From an uncultured Burkholderiales bacterium (GTDB lineage Bacteria > Pseudomonadota > Gammaproteobacteria > Burkholderiales > Burkholderiaceae_C), in contig CAJBHE010000228.1 in NCBI GenBank assembly GCA_903952885.1, forward strand, positions 1 through 12,465: a DNA stretch of 12,465 bases. The letters are read 5' to 3'. Shown here piece after piece: positions 6,748-12,465 of this stretch; the first letter of the stretch is position 1; each line of letters starts with the position of its first letter. The position numbers and the translations under genes were made by a program. Under the pieces are notes generated by a model. The model searched no databases. It had not been told where the DNA came from and saw only the letters and a program-made list of their open reading frames with translations.

Positions 6748-7614
6748 ATGACGCTCATTGGCTGCGACTTCAGCAGCAGCCCCTCCAAACGCAAACCCAT
6801 CGTCGTGGCTGTCGGCCACGCCAAAGTCGGCCGCGTGCAGCTGCAAAGCTTGCTTCGGTTTGATACCCTGACCGCATTTGCCGATTGGCTCAAACAGCCC
6901 CAAGCGTGGGTGGGCGGTTTTGACTTGCCGTTTGGCTTGCCGCGTGAGCTGGTGGACACGCTAGGTTGGCCTACCGACTGGCTGGCCTGCATACAGCACT
7001 ACACCGCACTCAGCCGAGCCGAGATTCGTAACACCTTCAAAGCCTTTTGTGATCCACGCCCCGTGGGAGGCAAATTTGCGCACCGCGCCACAGACGCACC
7101 TGCGGGTTCTAGCCCGTCGATGAAGTGGGTCAATCCGCCCGTGGCCTACATGCTGCACGCGGGAGCACCGCTGCTGATTGAGGCTGGCGTGACGCTGCCC
7201 CGTTTGCACTTGGCCGACCCATCACGCATCGCGCTCGAAGCTTACCCCGGGCTGCTGGCGCGAGAACTGATTGGCAACACCCCCTACAAAAGCGACGACA
7301 AAGCCAAGCAAACCCCCGAGCGCTTGATCGCCCGCAAACAACTGCTGCAAGCACTCGAGGTTGGCCAAACCCGTTTGGGCCTGCGCCTCAAACTTACTCA
7401 CGCCCAGCACGACACCTTGGTGGACGATGCCAGTGGCGACAGCCTAGACGCTGTGCTGTGCATGGTGCAAGCCTCGTGGGCGCTGGCGCAACATGAGGCA
7501 GGTGACGCGCACTATGGTTTGCCTGACTGTGATCCGCTGGAGGGTTGGATCGTGACGGCTCAAATACACCACCCCATATCCGCAGGCAACGCCTCCAGCT
7601 GTCGCAGCTGCTGA
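6748..7614 (+). CDS. DUF429 family protein (RNase H-like fold, function unknown)
   Basis: A 288-residue protein of the DUF429 family, whose biochemical role is not established. Visible family marks are the N-terminal strand with acid IGCDFSSSP (Asp7), GFDLPFGLP at 57-64 (Asp59), LEAYPGLLAR at 163-172 (Glu164), GDSLDAVLC at 230-238 (Asp231, Asp234) and the closing DPLEGWI at 262-268. The spread of conserved acids fits an RNase H-like metal centre, which is inference from the fold. The family core ends about residue 268; the last 20 residues (His/Ser/Cys-rich) are encoded mostly where the frame runs 55 bases into the convergent SulP gene and are probably not conserved. It lies 27 bases after the BLUF gene, on the same strand, so it may share its transcript. 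Confidence 0.82.
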   Translation: MTLIGCDFSSSPSKRKPIVVAVGHAKVGRVQLQSLLRFDTLTAFADWLKQPQAWVGGFDLPFGLPRELVDTLGWPTDWLACIQHYTALSRAEIRNTFKAFCDPRPVGGKFAHRATDAPAGSSPSMKWVNPPVAYMLHAGAPLLIEAGVTLPRLHLADPSRIALEAYPGLLARELIGNTPYKSDDKAKQTPERLIARKQLLQALEVGQTRLGLRLKLTHAQHDTLVDDASGDSLDAVLCMVQASWALAQHEAGDAHYGLPDCDPLEGWIVTAQIHHPISAGNASSCRSC

Positions 7615-9242
7615 ATCGCCTCCGCATCTGTGCGATACATGTGCAGACCCGCATGCGCTTGCAGGCATCCTGCGCGGCGCAGCACGCTTTCTACGGGTAG
7701 CTTCATGCCGCTGATGTGCAAGCTGATGCCGCGCTCAAGTAGCATGACTTCTAGCTTGGCGAGGCTCTCCACACCTGTGGCGTCGATGCGGTTGATGGGC
7801 ATTGCAAATAGGCAGACATGGGCTACTGTGGGGTGAAGACCGAGGTGCTCCATCACGGTGCGCTCTAGGGTGCTGGCGGCGGCAAAGTCAAGCTCGGCGT
7901 CCATGCGCAGAGCGTAAAGGGTAGGCGCCAAGGGCGGCAGCTTCCAGAGGTGGCGGTCGCGCAGGCTGCCGTCGGGGTGTAGGCCCACTTCAATGATGCG
8001 TGGGTGCAAGCGCGTGTGCAAAAAGTGGCTCAGGCCCATCACCACACCTGCCAGCACGCCCCAATACAAACGTGGGGCCGAAAGCAGGGTGATGACAAAC
8101 GTCACCACCGCCGTCGCCGCCTCGACCCGGTTGATGTTGTAAAGCTGCACAAATGCGCGTGGCTTGATTAGGCCCAACACCGCGGCCACCACAATGGCCG
8201 CCAATACCGACTGCGGCACTGGCTGCAACACCGCAGTGAAGAGCAAGAGGATGATCAAAATCACCACCACCGAAAAAATGGTGGCCCATGCCGATTGCGC
8301 GCCCGCATACAAGTTGAGCGCCGAGCGGCTGAACGACGAGCTGGTGGGAAATGCGCCACACAAGCCCGATGCCACTTTGGCCAAGCCTTGGCCAATCAGG
8401 TCTTGATTTTGGTCCCAGCGTTTGCCGCTGCGGTCGTTGTCCACTTTAGCGCTTGACGCGGTTTCTAAAAAGCTCACCAGCGTGATCACCAAGCTGGGCA
8501 GCACCAACTGCTTGAATATGTCCCATTCAATGACGCTTGGCACAAACAGCGCAGGCAAGCCCTGTGGCAACGCGCCCACTACTGCTGTGCCCGATGCCTC
8601 AAGCCCCAGCGCCCAGCTCCCACCCGCCGCGCCCAGCACCACCACCAATACGGTGGGAAAAGTGGGTCGCCAGCGGCGCGCCAACAACAGCAGTACCAGC
8701 GTGACCAGGCCAAACGCCAAGCTGGCCCAATCAATGTCCGCACCTGTGAGCAAGGTAGACCACCCTTTTGTAAAACCCAATAACGCCGGAATTTGCGACG
8801 AAATGATCAGCACGCCCGCGCCCTGTGTGAACGCCATCAACACGGGCGAGCTGACCAAGTTCAGCAGCCAGCCAAAACGCGCAAAGCCCAACACCACTTG
8901 CAACAACCCCGTCATGAGCGACAACCACACCGTGAGGTTGACCCAATCGGCACTGCCAGGCGCAGCCATGCCGCTGAGCGAGGCCGCAATCAAGATGGAC
9001 GTGAGCGCCGTGGGCCCCACCGACAAACGCGGCGATGCGCTGAACAGCACCGCCACCAGCGCAGGTAACAGCGAGGCATAAATGCCCGTGATGAGTGGCA
9101 TACCCGCCAACGCTGCATACGCTACGCCCTGAGGAATGACCATGAGGCCCACGCTCAGGCCCGCGAAGGCTTCGTTCTTGAGAAGTTGAGCGGTTGGCTT
9201 AGGCCAGTTGAGAAACGGGAGCCAGCGTTTTGCAGAGTGCAT
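7560..9242 (-). CDS. SulP-family anion transporter with STAS domain
   Basis: A 560-residue inner-membrane permease of the SLC26/SulP family; substrates in the family include sulfate, bicarbonate and dicarboxylates. The membrane part (about 20-410) has many hydrophobic helices, beginning with AGLSVGLMVIPQGVAYA, and carries SVGPTAL (74-80), FLETASSAK (258-266, Glu260) and GAFPTSSSFSRSALN (296-310), all SulP signatures. A cytoplasmic STAS domain follows at about 435-550, with NRIDATGVESL (Asp487) at its signature loop. The ATG at 9240-9242 is fixed because an in-frame TAG lies one codon upstream. No carbonic anhydrase or sulfur-assimilation gene is adjacent, so the anion cannot be assigned. Its 3' end overlaps the DUF429 gene and it is divergent from the nuclease gene. 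Confidence 0.93.
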   Translation of the reverse strand: MHSAKRWLPFLNWPKPTAQLLKNEAFAGLSVGLMVIPQGVAYAALAGMPLITGIYASLLPALVAVLFSASPRLSVGPTALTSILIAASLSGMAAPGSADWVNLTVWLSLMTGLLQVVLGFARFGWLLNLVSSPVLMAFTQGAGVLIISSQIPALLGFTKGWSTLLTGADIDWASLAFGLVTLVLLLLARRWRPTFPTVLVVVLGAAGGSWALGLEASGTAVVGALPQGLPALFVPSVIEWDIFKQLVLPSLVITLVSFLETASSAKVDNDRSGKRWDQNQDLIGQGLAKVASGLCGAFPTSSSFSRSALNLYAGAQSAWATIFSVVVILIILLLFTAVLQPVPQSVLAAIVVAAVLGLIKPRAFVQLYNINRVEAATAVVTFVITLLSAPRLYWGVLAGVVMGLSHFLHTRLHPRIIEVGLHPDGSLRDRHLWKLPPLAPTLYALRMDAELDFAAASTLERTVMEHLGLHPTVAHVCLFAMPINRIDATGVESLAKLEVMLLERGISLHISGMKLPVESVLRRAGCLQAHAGLHMYRTDAEAIQQLRQLEALPADMGWCI

Positions 9243-9316
9243 GCGCTAATCGTAACGGCTGGGTCACCTTGCGAATGTGTTTTGTTTGGACAATACAGTT
9301 TTCATTGAGGTGGCTC

Positions 9317-9823
9317 ATGGTGAATGTGAGGCATGTGTTGACCTTGGCATGGGTGATGTGCGTGTGCATCAACACGTCTGCGCACGCATGGTCCGGCGTG
9401 GTGACACACGTGAGCGATGGCGATACCGTGTGGGTGCAACCGCTGCAAGGCGGCGAGGCATATAAGGTGCGGTTGCTGGGTATCGATGCCCCAGAGATTT
9501 GTCAACCGTGGGGACCTCAGTCTCGCGCCGCATTGCACGCCGTCCTGCAAGGCCAAGTGGTGGAGGTGCAGGCCCGCACGCACGACAGCTATGGCCGTTT
9601 GCTGGCGCACCTCACGCGCCAAGGCAACGATGTGGGCGCTTGGATGGTGGGGCAGGGCTATGCGTGGTCGTACAGCTACAAAAGCAATGCTGGCCCTTAT
9701 GAGGCGCTGCAGCTGCAGGCGCAAACGCAGCACCTAGGTTTGTTTTCAGATGGGCGGGCGTTGCAGCCGAGGTGGTTCAGGAAACGCTTTGGGTCATGCC
9801 ACTTGCCCACGTCGCCGCACTGA
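9317..9823 (+). CDS. Secreted staphylococcal nuclease (SNase)-like thermonuclease
   Basis: A 168-residue calcium-type nuclease expected to cut DNA or RNA outside the cytoplasm. Residues 1-24 are a signal peptide (NVRH, then a hydrophobic core, then SAHA before Trp25). The SNase domain follows with its active-site set: Asp36 in SDGDTVWV, Arg52 in KVRLLGIDAPE, Asp57 and Glu60 in the same motif, and Arg94 in YGRLLAHL, matching Asp21, Arg35, Asp40, Glu43 and Arg87 of the Staphylococcus enzyme. ATG at 9317 is chosen because GAGG sits 6 bases before it (9307-9310) and it gives a clean signal peptide; the open frame back to 9230 would overlap the divergent transporter. It ends 12 bases from the convergent moeB-like gene, with no clear terminator between them. 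Confidence 0.92.
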   Translation: MVNVRHVLTLAWVMCVCINTSAHAWSGVVTHVSDGDTVWVQPLQGGEAYKVRLLGIDAPEICQPWGPQSRAALHAVLQGQVVEVQARTHDSYGRLLAHLTRQGNDVGAWMVGQGYAWSYSYKSNAGPYEALQLQAQTQHLGLFSDGRALQPRWFRKRFGSCHLPTSPH

Positions 9824-9835
9824 ACTGCCGTGTTT

Positions 9836-10588
9836 TTAGTGTTGCCCAGCGCATACAGGACAGCTAGCGTTGAGGTGCAAGCGCACTTCGTTCCACTCCA
9901 TGCCTCGGCCATCGAGCATTTGCAGGCGGCCTGTCAGACGCGAGCCGATGCCAGTGATGAGCTTCACCGTTTCCATCGCTTGCATGGTGCCAATCACCCC
10001 TACCAACGGCGCGATCACGCCCATGGTGGAGCACAGCACTTCTTCGGGCGCTTGGTCGGGCGGGAAGATGCAGGCATAGCAGGGCGATGTGTCGTCACGC
10101 GCGTCGTACACCGACAGCTGGCCATCCATGCGAATGGCCGCGCCTGAGACGAGCGGCACTTTGTGTTTCACGCACGCCGCGTTCACAGCTTGGCGTGTTT
10201 CAAAGTTGTCGCAGCAGTCCACCACCACGGTCACGGTGGGTACGAGGGCGTCTAGCTGAGCAGCATCTAGCTTGTGGGCCAGCGCGGTCACGCGCACTTC
10301 AGGGTTGAGGGCCAGCATGGCTTGCGAGGCGGACTCTACTTTTTGGTGTCCTACACGCGCAGTGGTGTGGGCGATTTGGCGTTGCAGGTTGGTGAGGTCT
10401 ACCACGTCGTGGTCGGCAATCGTGATGTGGCCTACGCCGCTGGCTGCCAAGTACATGGCTACCGGAGAACCCAAGCCACCTGCACCCACCACCAGCACAT
10501 GGCTGTCAACCAAGCGCTGCTGGCCTTCGATGCCCACATCGTCAAGTAGGATGTGGCGCGAATAGCGCAGCAGTTGGTTGTCGTTCAC
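9836..10588 (-). CDS. moeB: MoeB/ThiF family ubiquitin-like sulfur-carrier adenylyltransferase
   Basis: A 250-residue E1-like enzyme that adenylates the C-terminal glycine of a sulfur carrier (MoaD for molybdopterin, or ThiS for thiazole). The nucleotide loop is VVGAGGLGS (33-41), followed by ADHDVVDLTNLQRQ (58-71), Lys83, and DCCDN (124-128) with the MgATP-binding Asp127. The structural zinc is bound by Cys170-x2-Cys173 and Cys243-x2-Cys246; Cys186 (LCSTMG) is at the conserved cysteine position of MoeB/ThiF. There is no rhodanese domain. Translation starts at GTG (10588); no ATG gives the conserved N-terminus (LLRYSRHI). It follows ctpA by 18 bases on the same strand. MoeB and ThiF cannot be separated by sequence alone here, and many Burkholderiales use one for both. 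Confidence 0.9.
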   Translation of the reverse strand: MNDNQLLRYSRHILLDDVGIEGQQRLVDSHVLVVGAGGLGSPVAMYLAASGVGHITIADHDVVDLTNLQRQIAHTTARVGHQKVESASQAMLALNPEVRVTALAHKLDAAQLDALVPTVTVVVDCCDNFETRQAVNAACVKHKVPLVSGAAIRMDGQLSVYDARDDTSPCYACIFPPDQAPEEVLCSTMGVIAPLVGVIGTMQAMETVKLITGIGSRLTGRLQMLDGRGMEWNEVRLHLNASCPVCAGQH

Positions 10589-10606
10589 CGCAAACTCAGT
10601 GTTGAG

Positions 10607-12067
10607 TTATTTTTCTTTTTTATCGGCAGGGCGCTCGCTTTGCGTCTTGCTGGCCAACACGGGTTGGCCTTTGAGGCGCTTGATGGCTTGCTCAAGTTGG
10701 AAGTCTTTGTCACTGCCAAACTCAGGTGGGCGGCGCTCGCTGTTGGGCTTTTTGGATTCTTCTTCCAAACGCTTCATGGCCTCTTCGCGGGCCTTCTCTT
10801 TTTCTTTTTCCTTGGCTGCGTCTTTGGCGTCTTTGCCTTGGCCGCTTTCTAAGTGCTTGTCCAGGTCGGCTTCACGCATGCGCAAGATGGCGTAAGGGCT
10901 GCCTTCGGCGGTGTCGTCCAACAACACATCTGGCACGATGCCCTTGGCTTGAATGCTGCGGCCATTGGGCGTGTAGTAGCGCGCAGTAGTGATTTTCAAA
11001 GCGGTATCGGGGCCGAGCTGGCGCACAGTTTGTACCGAGCCTTTGCCAAAGGTTTGGCTGCCCATGATCGTGGCGCGCTTGTGGTCTTGCAAGGCACCCG
11101 ACACGATTTCGCTGGCAGAGGCTGAGCCTTCGTTCACCAACACCACCAAGGCTACGGTGCGGTAAATGCCTTTGGTGTTTTGGTGCAAACGGGCCACAGG
11201 GTCGTTGCCGCTGCTGCGGCGGTAGAACTCGGGCGAGGCTTTGTAAACAAACTTGCTCTCAGCCAATTGGCCATTGGTGGACACCACGGCAATGTTCTCT
11301 GGCAAGAACACGGCAGACACAGCCACGGCTGCGTCCAGCAAGCCACCTGGGTCATTGCGCAGGTCAAGCACCAAGCCTTTGAGCTTGGGTTCTTGTTTGT
11401 AGATTTCTTCGAGCTTCTTGGTGAAGTCGTCCACCGAGCGGTCTTGGAACTGGCTCAGGCGAATCCAGCCGTAGCCAGGCTCCATCACTTTGCCTTTGAC
11501 GCTTTGAGTTTTGATTTCCTCGCGAATGATGTTCACGGGGAAGGTGCGGTTTTCGTCTTTGCGGTAGATGGTCAGCAGAACCTTGGTGCCAGGCTCGCCA
11601 CGCATGCGTTTGACGGCATCGTTCAAAGCCAAACCTTTGACAGCGGTGTCGTCAATCTTGGTGATCAAGTCGCCAGACTTCATGCCTGCTCGGAATGCAG
11701 GTGAGCCTTCGATGGGCGACACAATTTTGATGAGGCCCTCTTCTTGGGTGATCTCAATGCCCACGCCCACAAAGCGACCAGTGGTGCCTTCGCGGAATTC
11801 TTTGAAAGACTTTTTGTCGTAGTACTGCGAATGCGGATCAAGGCTGGCCACCATCCCAGTGATCGCGTCACTGATGAGTTTTTTCTCGTCCACGGGCTCC
11901 ACGTAGTCGCTCTTGACCATGCTGAACACGGCGGCGAGTTGCTGCAATTCTTCCAGTGGCAGAGGGGCCATGTTGGCGCGTGCAGCAGTTTGCAGCGAAA
12001 CAGTGGTCAGTGCACCGGTCAGGGCGCCGATGGCGACCCAGCCTGCAATCTTGAATTTTTGACGCAT
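10607..12067 (-). CDS. ctpA: Carboxy-terminal processing protease, S41 family
   Basis: A 486-residue periplasmic serine protease that trims or degrades envelope proteins from their C-termini. Residues about 5-30 are a signal peptide or anchor. An N-terminal helical region carries VKSDYVEPVD and SLDPHSQYYD, a PDZ domain spans about 98-170 (GRFVGVGIEI onward), and the catalytic part has LDLRNDPGGLLDAAV (234-248), Ser317 in NEGSASASEI and Lys342 in TFGKGSVQT, spaced 25 residues as in the known Ser-Lys dyad. Residues about 410-450 are a Lys/Glu-rich, probably coiled-coil, segment, and the end is strongly basic. ATG at 12067 is chosen because GAAGG lies 4 bases upstream and the signal sequence begins there. 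It sits between gpmA (77-base gap) and moeB (18-base gap), an order common in this bacterial group. Confidence 0.95.
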   Translation of the reverse strand: MRQKFKIAGWVAIGALTGALTTVSLQTAARANMAPLPLEELQQLAAVFSMVKSDYVEPVDEKKLISDAITGMVASLDPHSQYYDKKSFKEFREGTTGRFVGVGIEITQEEGLIKIVSPIEGSPAFRAGMKSGDLITKIDDTAVKGLALNDAVKRMRGEPGTKVLLTIYRKDENRTFPVNIIREEIKTQSVKGKVMEPGYGWIRLSQFQDRSVDDFTKKLEEIYKQEPKLKGLVLDLRNDPGGLLDAAVAVSAVFLPENIAVVSTNGQLAESKFVYKASPEFYRRSSGNDPVARLHQNTKGIYRTVALVVLVNEGSASASEIVSGALQDHKRATIMGSQTFGKGSVQTVRQLGPDTALKITTARYYTPNGRSIQAKGIVPDVLLDDTAEGSPYAILRMREADLDKHLESGQGKDAKDAAKEKEKEKAREEAMKRLEEESKKPNSERRPPEFGSDKDFQLEQAIKRLKGQPVLASKTQSERPADKKEK

Positions 12068-12112
12068 GTGGCCTTCGAGAAATAACAAATTTGACAGGTG
12101 CTCAATATACAA

Positions 12113-12129
12113 CGCGCCCAGTGGGCGCG
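12113..12129 (-). terminator. GC-rich hairpin between gpmA and ctpA
   Basis: CGCGCCC (12113-12119) pairs perfectly with GGGCGCG (12123-12129) around a 3-base loop. On the minus strand it lies 15 bases after the gpmA stop and is followed by TTGTATATT rather than a T run, so it is at best a weak terminator or a processing site. TATATT just after it could serve as a -10 for ctpA, but no good -35 is visible. Confidence 0.4.
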
Positions 12130-12144
12130 CTGTAAGTGGGAGGA

Positions 12145-12465
12145 TTAGGCTTTGCCTTGTGTGGCTACTGAGGCAGCAGCTTTGGCCGCGGCTTCGGCGT
12201 CGCCCAAGTAGTAGTGGCGAATGGGTTTGAGGTTTTCGTCCAATTCATACACCAGCGGAATGCCGTTGGGAATGTTCAAGCCAACGATGTCTTGGTCGCT
12301 GATGCCGTCCAAATACTTGATCAAAGCGCGAATCGAGTTGCCGTGTGCGGCCACCACGATGCGTTTACCCGCTTTGATGGCAGGGGCCATGGACTCGTTC
12401 CAGAACGGAATCACGCGGGCCACGGTGTCTTTCAGGCACTCGGTCAGCTGCACTTGTGCGGGGTC
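12145..12465 (-). CDS. gpmA: 2,3-bisphosphoglycerate-dependent phosphoglycerate mutase, C-terminal part
   Basis: Interconverts 3- and 2-phosphoglycerate in glycolysis and gluconeogenesis. Only the last 106 residues are present; the 5' part runs off the right edge. VVAAHGNSIRAL contains the second active-site histidine of the mutase family (His184 in E. coli), IPFW precedes it in the usual place, and NIPNGIPLVYELDENL with RHYYLGD is the standard C-terminal part of the cofactor-dependent enzyme. An Ala-rich tail of about 17 residues ends at TAA (12145-12147). ctpA follows on the same strand after 77 bases, with a GC-rich hairpin between. Confidence 0.96.
   Translation of the reverse strand, partial: DPAQVQLTECLKDTVARVIPFWNESMAPAIKAGKRIVVAAHGNSIRALIKYLDGISDQDIVGLNIPNGIPLVYELDENLKPIRHYYLGDAEAAAKAAASVATQGKA

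Noticed and set aside
8422..9081. Plus-strand open frame of 219 codons inside the transporter gene
   Set aside because: Antisense to well-conserved SulP membrane segments; its composition (Thr/Asn/Pro-rich) is what the reverse of hydrophobic helices gives.
9230..9316. Upstream start for the nuclease
   Set aside because: It overlaps the start of the divergent transporter gene and hides the signal peptide; ATG 9317 has a good GAGG site.
10607..10625. T-rich stretch that looks like a terminator tail
   Set aside because: It is the complement of the AAA/GAA/AAG codons that end ctpA (KKEK) and has no stem before it on the plus strand.
1..12465. CRISPR, tRNA, rRNA, transposase or phage genes
   Set aside because: None seen: no regularly spaced direct repeats, no cloverleaf-like intergenic segment, and no integrase or transposase motifs; gaps between genes are all short.

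Overview
The window looks like chromosomal DNA of a betaproteobacterium, most likely Burkholderiales/Comamonadaceae (a freshwater Limnohabitans- or Rhodoferax-like genome). This rests on the protein types, the moderately high GC, heavy use of TTG for leucine, and the gpmA-ctpA-moeB and endonuclease-clsB gene pairings. It is a recognition-based guess, not a database result. No tRNA, rRNA, CRISPR array, insertion sequence or prophage gene was seen, and there is no gene-free stretch longer than 300 bases.

Layout. The left edge holds the 3' end of aspS, closed by a strong intrinsic terminator. A leader with a symmetric 64-base imperfect palindrome follows, then an alpha/beta hydrolase that meets a SAM-dependent methyltransferase head-on with overlapping 3' ends. 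Next, on the minus strand, is a lower-GC gene for a probable outer-membrane beta-barrel protein. Divergent from it is a plus-strand block: an EEP-family endonuclease/phosphatase overlapping clsB by ATGA, then folE, then a stand-alone BLUF blue-light photoreceptor 4 bases after folE, then a DUF429 protein. The last of these runs head-on into a SulP anion transporter with a STAS domain. Divergent from the transporter is a secreted staphylococcal-type nuclease. The right end is a minus-strand block: gpmA (C-terminal part only), a CtpA-type S41 protease, and a MoeB/ThiF-type adenylyltransferase.

How the genes fit together. Most are housekeeping: translation (aspS), glycolysis (gpmA), envelope proteolysis (ctpA), sulfur-carrier activation (moeB), and phospholipid synthesis (clsB with its usual EEP partner). 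The most suggestive local unit is folE-BLUF: a pterin-making enzyme with a divergent metal-site motif, translationally close to a BLUF protein in which every key flavin-pocket residue is present. That pairing could link blue light to pterin supply, but only the arrangement and the residues are seen; the link is inferred. The 64-base dyad before the hydrolase is the clearest unexplained non-coding structure. I did not find convincing evidence of a wholly new multi-gene system.
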